From: Fusibacter bizertensis
Lineage (GTDB): Bacteria; Bacillota; Clostridia; Peptostreptococcales; Acidaminobacteraceae
Reading direction: 5' to 3'
Assembly (NCBI RefSeq): GCF_029914245.1
Contig: NZ_JARYZI010000002.1
Coordinates: 348,579-412,578 of the forward strand
DNA length: 64,000 bases
Part shown: positions 18,651-26,309 of the stretch, piece after piece
How the letters are laid out: every line of letters begins with the position of its first letter
Position numbering within the stretch: position 1 is the stretch's first letter
Made by a program: the position numbers and the translations under genes
The notes under the pieces: generated by a model
What the model was told of the DNA's origin: nothing
Databases searched by the model: none
Seen by the model: the letters and a program-made list of their open reading frames with translations, nothing else

Positions 18651-18908
18651 TCATTTACTTTTTAATATGTTAAGTTTATTGGTAAATTCTTCTTCGTTAA
18701 TTTCTCCCTTAGCATATCGCTCTCTCAAAATAGATAGCGCTGCATCTTCATTTGGCTTCTTATTTCTTTTGACTAGCCAAAATACAAGGATTATGGCACC
18801 GATAATCAAAGCAGCCATCATACCATAGTGCCAAATACCATACGCACCCATATGATCAAAGCCATATTCCATGCCATGTCCACTATAAAATCCTCTTCCA
18901 AACATCAT
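18651..18908 (-). CDS. SHOCT-domain membrane protein, Met/His/Gly-rich N-terminus
   Basis: An 85-aa protein. Its first 30 residues are Gly, Met, His and Tyr rich (GHGMEYGFDHMGAYGIWHYG); one transmembrane helix (about 32-50) and a C-terminal SHOCT motif follow (AALSILRERYAKGEINEEEF). Such small proteins often accompany envelope or metal stress systems. AGGAGG precedes ATGATG. It follows a shorter SHOCT gene and lies next to a two-component system with a Met-rich sensor. Confidence 0.82.
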   Translation of the reverse strand: MMFGRGFYSGHGMEYGFDHMGAYGIWHYGMMAALIIGAIILVFWLVKRNKKPNEDAALSILRERYAKGEINEEEFTNKLNILKSK

Positions 18909-18980
18909 ATCTTTACCTCCTATATGGACTTAATTTAATTTTATTCTATTTAAAGATCTGTCTGTTCTTATCAAACAATA

Positions 18981-19145
18981 CTATTCTTTCAATGTTTTTT
19001 TCATTCTTAGATAAGTAGCTTCATCTATCTCACCATTAACAAATCTTTCTTTCAATACATCTTCAGCTTTATCAACTCCTGGTAGCTTCTTACCTGAGCT
19101 GTAATAAATTACAAAAATTATGATTGCAATACCAATAATCATCAT
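18981..19145 (-). CDS. Short SHOCT-domain membrane protein (54 aa)
   Basis: A 54-aa gene with AAAGGAGG upstream of ATGATG. One N-terminal transmembrane helix (MMIIGIAIIIFVIYY) is followed by a SHOCT-like motif, EDVLKERFVNGEIDEATY. It is a shortened version of the downstream 85-aa neighbour, with which it is probably co-transcribed (72-base gap). Confidence 0.8.
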   Translation of the reverse strand: MMIIGIAIIIFVIYYSSGKKLPGVDKAEDVLKERFVNGEIDEATYLRMKKTLKE

Positions 19146-19207
19146 AAACCTTACCTCCTTTCTGTAACCTAATTATGTACTTAAAATGTGTCACAATTAT
19201 GTATAAA

Positions 19208-19246
19208 CAAAAAAATCGATAGCATCTAATGATGGCATCGATTTTA
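19208..19246 (-). terminator. Terminator of the GNAT pair
   Basis: AAAATCGATAGCATC/GATGGCATCGATTTT stem; on the minus strand a T7 run follows. Lies 36 bases after the polyamine-acetyltransferase-like gene. Confidence 0.87.
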
Positions 19247-19281
19247 CTATTAATTTATATTGATTTTATCACACTTGATTC

Positions 19282-19785
19282 CTATATTTTTTTAGCTAAA
19301 CTCGCCAATTTTTCACCTTCGACGCGATAGACAGTCCACTCGTCCATAGGAATAGCGCCCATCTCTTTATAGAACCCAATGGATGTTTTATTCCAGTCTA
19401 AACACCACCAATCAAGTCTGCCACAACCTCTTTCAACTGCGATTTTTCCTAGATAAGCAAGCATTATCTTACCAAATCCTTTTCCTCTCATCGCAGGTGT
19501 TACATATAAGTCCTCTAAGTACAAGTTAGCTTTTCCTAAAAAAGTAGAAAAATTGTGGAAGAATAATGCAAAACCAACGGGTTCACCTTGATACTCAGCA
19601 ATGATGACTTCTGCTTGCTTTTTTTCAAAAAGCGATGCTTGTAAAATAGATTCTGTTGCGACAACTTCATGTAAAAGTTGCTCATAATCTGCAAGTTCTT
19701 TGATATATTTGAGTATCAATGGTACATCAGCTTTTACTGCAAATCTGATTTCAAACCCTTCAATTGATGTTTTATTGTTTTTCAT
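19282..19785 (-). CDS. SSAT-like (spermidine/thialysine) N-acetyltransferase
   Basis: A 167-aa GNAT resembling the SSAT1/SSAT2 branch: IKELADYEQLLHEV, LYLEDLYVTPAMRGKGFGK (acetyl-CoA loop RGKGFG) and DWNKTSIGFYKEMGA. Family members acetylate polyamines, thialysine or related amines. I use the ATG at 19783-19785 with AGAGAGGAAGAG upstream; the longer ORF would run into the upstream GNAT gene. Confidence 0.84.
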   Translation of the reverse strand: MKNNKTSIEGFEIRFAVKADVPLILKYIKELADYEQLLHEVVATESILQASLFEKKQAEVIIAEYQGEPVGFALFFHNFSTFLGKANLYLEDLYVTPAMRGKGFGKIMLAYLGKIAVERGCGRLDWWCLDWNKTSIGFYKEMGAIPMDEWTVYRVEGEKLASLAKKI

Positions 19786-19820
19786 GTTCTCTTCCTCTCT
19801 AATTGCATAATCGTGAATGA

Positions 19821-20366
19821 TTAAAACAAAACTTTCCAAACCATATGGTCAAGTCCTGGTCCCCAATGATCTTTTAATAGATATGTAGGTGCTCCAAATT
19901 TATAAAGCCATATCCCCTGTGCTGATTTATACCCACTGTCTATGCAAAATCCCTTATATCTCTCTTTTCTCAGATGTTGCCCCATCGCTTCCATAAGTTT
20001 CGACCCGATTCCCTTCCCCTGAAACTCAGGCAAAACAAATACGGTTCCAATTTCAGGCAATTGATTAAGAAGTTCATCATCGCAAGCTTTTATTGTATCG
20101 TTAGCTTCTCCAATTTCTATCGTTCCCACAACAGTCTCACCAACTTTGGCGATCAAAAAGTACTTCTCTTTCCCCTGGGTATCGAAATCTAAAGCTAAAA
20201 ATGCTTTTTTCACTTCTATTTCCTCGTGCAAATCAGCTTGTAAATCCCACAAACCATTTTTCAACCAATTGTCTTTTAGCACACGCTCAAAAAGCGCCTC
20301 AATTGAAGTGACATCCAGTCTATCTGGTCTTTCAATAGTGATTTTATTTACATCATAAGTGCTCAT
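19821..20366 (-). CDS. GNAT acetyltransferase
   Basis: A 181-aa GNAT with acetyl-CoA loop in IGTVFVLPEFQGKGIGSKLMEA. An acidic N-terminal half precedes it. The C-terminus (GIWLYKFGAPTYLLKDHWGP) does not point to a known substrate. Located 35 bases upstream of the SSAT-like gene, likely the same transcript. Confidence 0.83.
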   Translation of the reverse strand: MSTYDVNKITIERPDRLDVTSIEALFERVLKDNWLKNGLWDLQADLHEEIEVKKAFLALDFDTQGKEKYFLIAKVGETVVGTIEIGEANDTIKACDDELLNQLPEIGTVFVLPEFQGKGIGSKLMEAMGQHLRKERYKGFCIDSGYKSAQGIWLYKFGAPTYLLKDHWGPGLDHMVWKVLF

Positions 20367-20392
20367 ATTTATCTACCTCATCAATTAAACTC

Positions 20393-20444
20393 TTAATTCT
20401 AATTTATTTACCATTTGATTAATTCTAATTTATTTACCATTTGA
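20393..20444. repeat. 26-bp exact tandem repeat at a gene end
   Basis: Two exact adjacent copies (20393-20418 and 20419-20444) of a 26-bp unit beginning TTAATTCTAATTTATTTACC. The right copy contains the stop codon and last codons (LIKW) of the GNAT-Nudix gene, so the gene end was duplicated into the intergenic space. Confidence 0.95.
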
Positions 20445-21501
20445 TTAATCCTATTTTTCTGAGTATATGCGCGTTAAACGGATTTAGACCTTTAATTGGT
20501 TGATCAATAGGAAAATATGCAAGCTCGAAGCTCTCATCATCATTGACAAATGGTTCTCCCACTATATCATGTGCAATAAAAACCGCCATAACATTATATA
20601 TTTCATCACCATTTGGATAAAGATAATACATATCAGGTCCAGATAAAACTGTTAAAAGTTCATACCTATTGGCAGTAATCCCCGCTTCCTCAAAAAGTTC
20701 TCGTTTTGCATTGTCTTCAAAACTTTCACAAAGCTCCATTGCACCACCAAGAGTCCCCCAATCACCACTATCTGTTCGTCTTTGAAGCAACAACTCACCT
20801 GTTTCATTGAACACAAGCACACATGCTCCTGCCATAATTAACGGAATATGACCTACATATTTTCTTAAATTCTTAATATACCCCAAGCGATGTGCATTTT
20901 CTTTTACTTGTGGATCAGATAAATTATGGTTAATGTTTTTTAAATACTCTTCTTTAATAATGGCATAGTTTGCTAGATCATAGAAATCTTCTCCTCTACT
21001 TTTTACAGCATAAGATATGCCTTCAAAATTCAAACCACTCTTTTGCATCACCCTGCCTGATGCCGGATTATTTGTGTCATGTCTAGCAACAATACGGTTC
21101 ATGCCCACTTCGGAAAACAAAAAATTAATCACTGCTTTGAAGGCTTCTGTTACAATTCCCATTCCCCAATGTTTTCTTGAAATACAGTATCCTATTTCAC
21201 AAGAAAAATCATTTTCACTTGTTGCAACAACAGAGATTCCGCCTATTACTTCCTTTTCATCATTTAATTCAATAGCCCAATTATAAACATTATCATATTC
21301 GTATTGGCCACACCAAATAGAAAGGATTTCTTTGGTAACATCTACATGTTCATGAGGAGGCCAAGTCAAAAATCTAGTGACTTCCGAGTCATTTGCCCAA
21401 TTCTTAAACATATCTCCCGCATCTGATTGCTTAAAAGCCCTTAATGTTAGCCTATCTGTCGTAATAATCCGCGTTCCCTTGTGCACTAAATGTTTCGACA
21501 A
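20434..21501 (-). CDS. GNAT-Nudix fusion protein
   Basis: A 355-aa two-domain protein. Residues 10-190 are a RimJ/RimL-type GNAT (TTDRLTLRAF, GYCISRKHWGMGIVTEAF). Residues 215-350 are a Nudix hydrolase with a complete Nudix box, GAMELCESFEDNAKRELFEE followed by AGI. It could both acetylate a substrate and hydrolyse a nucleoside diphosphate derivative. Both domains keep their key motifs. No frameshift joins them, so it is a true fusion unless there is a sequencing error. Confidence 0.88.
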   Translation of the reverse strand: MSKHLVHKGTRIITTDRLTLRAFKQSDAGDMFKNWANDSEVTRFLTWPPHEHVDVTKEILSIWCGQYEYDNVYNWAIELNDEKEVIGGISVVATSENDFSCEIGYCISRKHWGMGIVTEAFKAVINFLFSEVGMNRIVARHDTNNPASGRVMQKSGLNFEGISYAVKSRGEDFYDLANYAIIKEEYLKNINHNLSDPQVKENAHRLGYIKNLRKYVGHIPLIMAGACVLVFNETGELLLQRRTDSGDWGTLGGAMELCESFEDNAKRELFEEAGITANRYELLTVLSGPDMYYLYPNGDEIYNVMAVFIAHDIVGEPFVNDDESFELAYFPIDQPIKGLNPFNAHILRKIGLIKW

Positions 21502-21581
21502 TAGTTACCTCCGTACTTTTATACTCTTTTGTACTTGTAAGTAATATTCAACAAAAGTATAGATTCTCCTTCAATTCTTTC

Positions 21582-21613
21582 AAAAAAAGCCGAGATCCAC
21601 AATAGGTCTCGGC
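21582..21613 (-). terminator. Terminator of the TspO-like gene
   Basis: GCCGAGA/TCTCGGC stem followed on the minus strand by T7, immediately after the stop at 21621. Confidence 0.9.
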
Positions 21614-21620
21614 AGTTTAT

Positions 21621-22433
21621 TTAATTTGAAAATTTCTTTTTAAGTGTCTTAAGTTTCTTATAACTTACAAAAGTCATCACCAGTGCAGTGAAAATCATAT
21701 TAAATGCGACGACTGTAATAATCATCCCATATTCACCGTTAAAGCCAGTATCACTCGTATGTTTAAATAAGATACCATAGTATGACCAGAGTGCAACCAT
21801 GCCGTAAGTAAGGTCTTTAAACTTCATCAAAACAATCGTTGTCACCAGAGCACCTAATACCAAAACGATACTTGTTGTTAGCTCCTCCGTAAAGTTAAAC
21901 AGCACAAAGTGTTGCTTCGTTAAGAACGTCGTTACATTTGCAATTGATGCAATCGTTATCCACCCGAAATATAGACTAAAGGGTTTGTGTATCCAGATCC
22001 GTTCACTTGTAGTTAATTTTGCAGAATGAATCAAGTTGATAGATTTAATCAAGCAAAATAAGATGATAAACATCATAAAAACAGATATTGCAAGCTCATC
22101 ATAGTGCCACATCACTATCCAAAGCCCATTTGCTAAAGAAGATAAAGAAAACCATTTGCGAAGCTGAATGACCATTACACTTGTTTCCGGAGAGTAAAAG
22201 GCATCCCTCCACTGAAAGATTATAAACCCTCCAAGTGCAAGGTATATAAGCCCCCATATAGCGAACGTAAATCCAGTTGGTGCAAATAAATTGGCATATC
22301 TATCAGACACTTCGCCTGTTGTGATATTATTCAAAGGAATTGTATTCGCCAAGATGTTAATGGTTAACATAAATATATATGCAATTGTAGTTGTCACTTT
22401 CATATCTTTTTCTTTTTTTATCGAGATTGACAT
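21621..22433 (-). CDS. TspO/tryptophan-rich sensory-like membrane protein
   Basis: About 270 aa with seven or eight hydrophobic segments. FAPTGFTFAIWGLIYLALGG near the N-terminus and later conserved Trp (LWIVMWHY, WIHKPFSLYFGW) fit the long TspO-related tryptophan-rich family, membrane proteins thought to bind tetrapyrroles or sense stress. I start at the ATG at 22431-22433 with GGAAGTGGA upstream; an in-frame GTG five codons earlier is possible. Confidence 0.75.
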   Translation of the reverse strand: MSISIKKEKDMKVTTTIAYIFMLTINILANTIPLNNITTGEVSDRYANLFAPTGFTFAIWGLIYLALGGFIIFQWRDAFYSPETSVMVIQLRKWFSLSSLANGLWIVMWHYDELAISVFMMFIILFCLIKSINLIHSAKLTTSERIWIHKPFSLYFGWITIASIANVTTFLTKQHFVLFNFTEELTTSIVLVLGALVTTIVLMKFKDLTYGMVALWSYYGILFKHTSDTGFNGEYGMIITVVAFNMIFTALVMTFVSYKKLKTLKKKFSN

Positions 22434-22533
22434 GTAGTCCACTTCCACTAGTTAAATTATTGTATCTAGATTTGAACATTCTCTGTTCACTTTACAATTT
22501 ACCACCTCTGAAAGCATAATTGCAAGACAAATA

Positions 22534-23637
22534 TCAACCAGCGACTAAAGATTTCATATTTTTAATTTTTTCATACTCAGTGATTGCTTTAGAATCTCCA
22601 AACCATTGAATATAATCTGTAATCGTACGATCAATTCCAAATGATTCAACTTTAGATTTAGAATCTGGATCTTGCTTAAAAAGAAACTCAATGTTTTTTT
22701 CATAATAATTATATATTTCACAAATAATATGATAAGTGATCTCGTCATATTCAATTAATTGTCTAGAGTTGACTATTCTTTCTTCAATGAAATCTTGAAC
22801 CCCCTTAAAAGCATTTTGAAAATACTCACTAAATGCAATGTCAGAGCTTTTGCCATAATGTTCAATCAAATCATTGATAAATACATAGTGCCATCTACTC
22901 TTGTCAAAAGGCTTATCAAAATATTTCTTCCAAACGTCATTCTCAAAGTCTGCATAGCTCACAATATTGTTAAAATCTGCATCATAAAGATCGTGTAATG
23001 CATATGAAAACCGATCTGCATACTTCACGATTTGAGCTTCTAAACTTCCTACTTCATGCGGATTTAGTTTATCAAAAATTGTATCTGTTAGTTTGAAGAG
23101 TTCTTCTTGCTTTGTATGTTTCCAGATTCCTTCTAGTGTATCTAAGGTCAAATTCAAACCTACATAAGGCTTCCCATCAATACTTTGTCGATTAAAGTTA
23201 ATCTGTTCTACTAACCATACACTTTGCGTATTATGATGAAAACCCATCCCTTTTTCTTGTAAAATCTTATTTAGAGCTTTTCCACCAGCATGACCAAAAG
23301 GTGTTTGACCCAAATCATGACCAAAAGAAATCGATTCTATCAAATCACAATTTAGATAAAGTGGTTTAGCAATTGTCTTTGCAATTTGATTTACTTCAAG
23401 TGTGTGAGAAAGACGCGTTCTATTGAGCATATCACCATTTCTAGTCAAAAATGTTTGCGTTTTCAATCTCAAGCGTCTAAAGGCTTCTGAATATAGAATC
23501 CGATCAATATCCCTTTGATATTCAGTTCGAAATGCATCTTTTCCTTCATCATTGACTCGCAAAGAAAGCATAGACTTTTTCGCTCTCTTATCTAGTGTTT
23601 TTAGTTCAAATAATTCTTGTTGCTCTCTATGATCCAT
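22534..23637 (-). CDS. dgt: dGTP triphosphohydrolase-like protein
   Basis: A 367-aa HD-domain protein of the dNTPase family that hydrolyses dGTP to deoxyguanosine and triphosphate. Visible motifs are RTEYQRDIDRILYSEAFRRL, RTRLSHTLEV and SFGHDLGQTPFGHAG (metal-binding HD, about residue 109). The ATG at 23635-23637 has TTTGGAG six bases upstream and is preferred to an upstream in-frame GTG. Confidence 0.9.
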   Translation of the reverse strand: MDHREQQELFELKTLDKRAKKSMLSLRVNDEGKDAFRTEYQRDIDRILYSEAFRRLRLKTQTFLTRNGDMLNRTRLSHTLEVNQIAKTIAKPLYLNCDLIESISFGHDLGQTPFGHAGGKALNKILQEKGMGFHHNTQSVWLVEQINFNRQSIDGKPYVGLNLTLDTLEGIWKHTKQEELFKLTDTIFDKLNPHEVGSLEAQIVKYADRFSYALHDLYDADFNNIVSYADFENDVWKKYFDKPFDKSRWHYVFINDLIEHYGKSSDIAFSEYFQNAFKGVQDFIEERIVNSRQLIEYDEITYHIICEIYNYYEKNIEFLFKQDPDSKSKVESFGIDRTITDYIQWFGDSKAITEYEKIKNMKSLVAG

Positions 23638-23663
23638 AGTATACTCCAAACTCACTGTAGAAA

Positions 23664-23691
23664 GACAAAATCCACCCTTTTTAGGTGGATT
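23664..23691 (-). terminator. Terminator after the 44-aa peptide gene
   Basis: AATCCACC/GGTGGATT stem with a seven-base loop and a TTTTGTCTTTC tail on the minus strand, between the peptide ORF and dgt. Confidence 0.8.
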
Positions 23692-23704
23692 CGGCTTTAT
23701 TTCT

Positions 23705-23768
23705 AGAATAATAATTAATTATGGAATGTCTTAGGATATCGGCTGACCGATAGTCTAATTATTATTCT
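23705..23768 (-). other. Nested inverted repeat in the 3' region of the peptide gene
   Basis: Perfect 13-bp outer arms (23705-23717 and 23756-23768; AGAATAATAATTA and its complement) enclose a second perfect hairpin TATCGG-CTGA-CCGATA (23737-23752). The outer arm covers the last codons and stop of the 44-aa ORF. There is no T run, so it is not a typical terminator; it may stabilise or regulate the mRNA. Confidence 0.8.
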
Positions 23769-23896
23769 TCAACAACTGACATAATTACGATTCTTGGAGA
23801 ATATAAATCATCTTCTCCTGCAAAACTAAGCGCAGTACTTGCAAACAAAGATGCTATCACCAACGTTAACGCTAAAATTTTCTTTACCTTATTCAT
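23762..23896 (-). CDS. 44-aa secreted peptide precursor (candidate signalling peptide)
   Basis: A short ORF with AGGGCAGG upstream of the ATG (23894-23896). It has a classic signal peptide: basic start MNKVKK, hydrophobic core, and a probable cleavage site after ALSFA. The released tail would be GEDDLYSPRIVIMSVVEE (18 residues), with a hydrophobic patch like many short export/re-import pheromones. It is divergent from an HTH-TPR regulator, as shp genes are from rgg in streptococci. Size fits Phr/SHP-type precursors (25-50 aa). It could instead be an unrelated small exported protein. Confidence 0.68.
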   Translation of the reverse strand: MNKVKKILALTLVIASLFASTALSFAGEDDLYSPRIVIMSVVEE

Positions 23897-23961
23897 AAAC
23901 CTGCCCTCACCTATTCTTTATTTTATAGTTAAATGATATAATAAATAATAAAAATAGAGTA

Positions 23962-23977
23962 CCCGTATATATACGGG
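23962..23977. promoter_or_regulatory. Perfect 16-bp palindrome before the first HTH-TPR gene
   Basis: CCCGTATATATACGGG, 16 bases before the ATG of the regulator and downstream of a TATAAT box (23937-23942). It is a candidate operator for the regulator itself, or a small leader hairpin followed by ATTTTT. It lies in the divergent region shared with the peptide gene. Confidence 0.7.
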
Positions 23978-23993
23978 ATTTTTGAGGTTGACA

Positions 23994-24929
23994 ATGTTAA
24001 GTAGTTATGATTTGACAAGTTTTTCCAAACGGTTAAAAACAATTAGAAAATCGCTCGGCTATTCACAGAACGACGTTGCAGATGAAACAGGCGTAAATAG
24101 CGATACTTTAAGGCGTCTGGAAAATGGTATGTCTGTACCACGTTTTGACACGTTAGAGGTCTTATCGCGATTTTATAAAGAAAACTTAATTCTTTTACTT
24201 GATTCATATAAAATATCTACAGAATTATCCTATTTTTACGACCTAGTTGATTATCACATGGTGAATGAGGATATTGAATCTTTGCGTAATTCAATTAAGA
24301 CTTTTCATTTGTATATTAAACAAGATAATTTAAGAATGGTTGATGCTCGAGAAGTTGAACAACTTGATTATTTTTTTCAAGGTTTGGAGTTAAGTTATAA
24401 TGCCAATGATCATTCTTCAACTGAATTATTTGAGAAAGCACTAAAATTAACAATAACACATTTTAAGTTAGACAACTGGAGTCACTTTAAGTATAATTTT
24501 CTTGAAATTAGAATTTTGCTATCTTTAGCTGCAGTTCAGGGCAATTTACGTAATTGTGAATTGAGTACATCAATATTAAATTACATATTGAATTATTTAG
24601 ATCCTTCTCCACACTCAAAGTTCTATGAAAAGGTTCTAATTGTAAAGTGTTATGGTATACTAGCCTATAACTATCATAGATTAGATAATCATAAACAGGC
24701 TATTAAATATTCAGATTTAGGTATCCAATTTTGTATTGATCATTCAATTTTATCCAATCTGCACTTTGTGCTTTTCCGAAAAGGCGTAGCACTTTATAAT
24801 TTAAATGATAAAAGTTATGAAATCTATATTGAACAAGCTATCAACTTACTAAAAATTCAAGAAAAACATGCACTTTCTAATACTGTTCAAAAATATTTAG
24901 ATACCTTTAGAGAAAACAAAAGGAGTTAA
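23994..24929 (+). CDS. HTH-TPR regulator, RRNPP/Rgg-like (copy 1)
   Basis: A 311-aa predicted cytosolic transcription factor. Residues 5-65 form a Cro/C1-type HTH (RLKTIRKSLGYSQNDVADET, then TLRRLENG). The remainder is all-helical with TPR-like repeats (ILAYNYHRLDNHKQAIKYSD), the architecture of peptide-sensing Rgg/PlcR/ComR regulators. ATG at 23994 has GAGG six bases upstream. Divergent from the 44-aa secreted peptide ORF. It is paralogous over its full length to the gene at 25232. Peptide binding is inferred from architecture and context. Confidence 0.85.
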   Translation: MLSSYDLTSFSKRLKTIRKSLGYSQNDVADETGVNSDTLRRLENGMSVPRFDTLEVLSRFYKENLILLLDSYKISTELSYFYDLVDYHMVNEDIESLRNSIKTFHLYIKQDNLRMVDAREVEQLDYFFQGLELSYNANDHSSTELFEKALKLTITHFKLDNWSHFKYNFLEIRILLSLAAVQGNLRNCELSTSILNYILNYLDPSPHSKFYEKVLIVKCYGILAYNYHRLDNHKQAIKYSDLGIQFCIDHSILSNLHFVLFRKGVALYNLNDKSYEIYIEQAINLLKIQEKHALSNTVQKYLDTFRENKRS

Positions 24930-25138
24930 GCTTCTTTTTTTAATATAAGTTCCATATAGTTTACATCATCAACAAAATTAAACCAGCATTTTTCATCTTT
25001 GAGCAAATTCAATTGTTTAAACAATTTTTCATCAAAATATCTCGATATCATTATTTTTCTATTGTAATTGTTTTCTATTTCTATAAGCTGAATTCTATTT
25101 TGATTACAATTATCTTTATCATAAATTTTAAATCGCAT
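24926..25138 (-). CDS. 70-aa hypothetical protein between the two regulators
   Basis: A short hydrophilic protein (MRFKIYDKDNCNQNRIQLIE...) with GGGAGAAG five to six bases before the ATG at 25136-25138. No signal peptide or membrane helix. Its stop overlaps the stop of the first regulator convergently by four bases, and its start is divergent from the second regulator. No family recognised. Its position makes it a possible target or partner of the second regulator. Confidence 0.6.
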   Translation of the reverse strand: MRFKIYDKDNCNQNRIQLIEIENNYNRKIMISRYFDEKLFKQLNLLKDEKCWFNFVDDVNYMELILKKEA

Positions 25139-25200
25139 ATCTTCTCCCAATATAAAGTGTTTATATAATTAGTTATACACTTTTAACACATTTTAATAAA

Positions 25201-25216
25201 CCCAATTAGAGTTGGG
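25201..25216. promoter_or_regulatory. Inverted repeat before the second HTH-TPR gene
   Basis: CCCAA-TTAGAG-TTGGG, ending 15 bases before the TTG start. It sits at the same place as the CCCG palindrome of the first regulator, so both genes carry a small inverted repeat just ahead of the ribosome site. Operator or leader hairpin. Confidence 0.55.
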
Positions 25217-25231
25217 GTAAAGGAGTAAGTC

Positions 25232-26179
25232 TTGTTTAGTACATATGATTTAGGACAATTTTCACAAGTATTAAAAGATATTAGAAAGTCATTAAATTAT
25301 ACACAAAACGATGTCGCAACACATACAGGATTAAGTACTGAAACACTTCGAAAATTAGAAAACGGGAAAACTATACCGAAATACGATACTATAGAAATTT
25401 TATCCCTTTTTTACAAAACTGACTTACATTCAATTTTAAACTTGTGCAAAAGTTCGACTATAATTTTTGATTACTACTCTAAGATAGATTGGCTTATTAC
25501 AAGGGTTGATTCTCAAGAGATAAAAGATACTCTCTCATCATTCGACTTACTTAAAAGCAACCACTTATTTAACCTTATTGAAAAAAAAGAATTAGCACAA
25601 TTAGAATTTTTAATTGATGGATTAAAGCATTCTTATTTATACGATGAAACCTCCCTAATTGCTTCGATTCAAACTTCTAATGAATTATTGATAAAAGCAC
25701 TAAATGTATTTATTCCAACTTTTAGTATCACTGAATGGGAGAAATATAAATACAACTATCTTGAATTAAGAATTCTTTTTGCTATCGCCGCAAACTTAGG
25801 AGTTATTCGTGAATGCGAACAAAGTAATGCAATCTTAGAATACGTCGTCAATTCACTTAGCTATACTTCAAAAGCATTTCATCTAGAAAATGTACTAATT
25901 TCAAAGATATACGCAACTATGTCTTATAATTATCACCGTCTAGATCAACATCAACTTGCCCTTAATGCCGCAAATACTGGTATTGAATTTTGTAATCGAC
26001 ATGAAATCATGACAAATCTACCTCTGCTTTTGTGCAGAAAAGGTGTGGCATTGAAATTATTAGATTCTGATGGCTATTTGGAATATCTAGAAAATGCAAT
26101 TGTTCTTTTAACTATTCAAGGAAATCATAATCTTGCTGCTCAATACAAGAAAATAACTGATAATTACCTCAACGCTTAG
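25232..26179 (+). CDS. HTH-TPR regulator, RRNPP/Rgg-like (copy 2)
   Basis: A 315-aa paralogue of the gene at 23994 with the same layout: N-terminal HTH (VLKDIRKSLNYTQNDVATHT, TLRKLENGK) and helical TPR-like body (ATMSYNYHRLDQHQLALNAA). The start is a TTG, supported by AGGAG six bases upstream and by alignment (FSTYDLGQFSQ versus LSSYDLTSFSK). I found no secreted peptide ORF directly beside this copy, so it may sense the same peptide or another ligand. Followed by a terminator. Confidence 0.84.
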   Translation: MFSTYDLGQFSQVLKDIRKSLNYTQNDVATHTGLSTETLRKLENGKTIPKYDTIEILSLFYKTDLHSILNLCKSSTIIFDYYSKIDWLITRVDSQEIKDTLSSFDLLKSNHLFNLIEKKELAQLEFLIDGLKHSYLYDETSLIASIQTSNELLIKALNVFIPTFSITEWEKYKYNYLELRILFAIAANLGVIRECEQSNAILEYVVNSLSYTSKAFHLENVLISKIYATMSYNYHRLDQHQLALNAANTGIEFCNRHEIMTNLPLLLCRKGVALKLLDSDGYLEYLENAIVLLTIQGNHNLAAQYKKITDNYLNA

Positions 26180-26205
26180 CACAAATGAAACAAAATAAGT
26201 TTTGC

Positions 26206-26241
26206 AAAGAAAGTTCATATAACTATGATCTTTCTTTTTTT
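26206..26241 (+). terminator. Terminator of the second regulator
   Basis: AAAGAAAG/CTTTCTTT arms with a 16-base loop and T run at 26230-26241. Confidence 0.75.
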
Positions 26242-26309
26242 GATATCAATTACAATCTTTGGGTATCAAATTAACTCAAACATATAGAAAAATACTATTG
26301 GAGGTCAGA

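Noticed and set aside
22554..22754. 66-codon minus-strand ORF near the end of dgt
   Set aside because: It is an alternative frame inside the dgt gene without a ribosome site.
26185..26274. Short plus-strand ORF after the second HTH-TPR gene as its peptide
   Set aside because: No ribosome site, no signal peptide, and it runs through the terminator hairpin.
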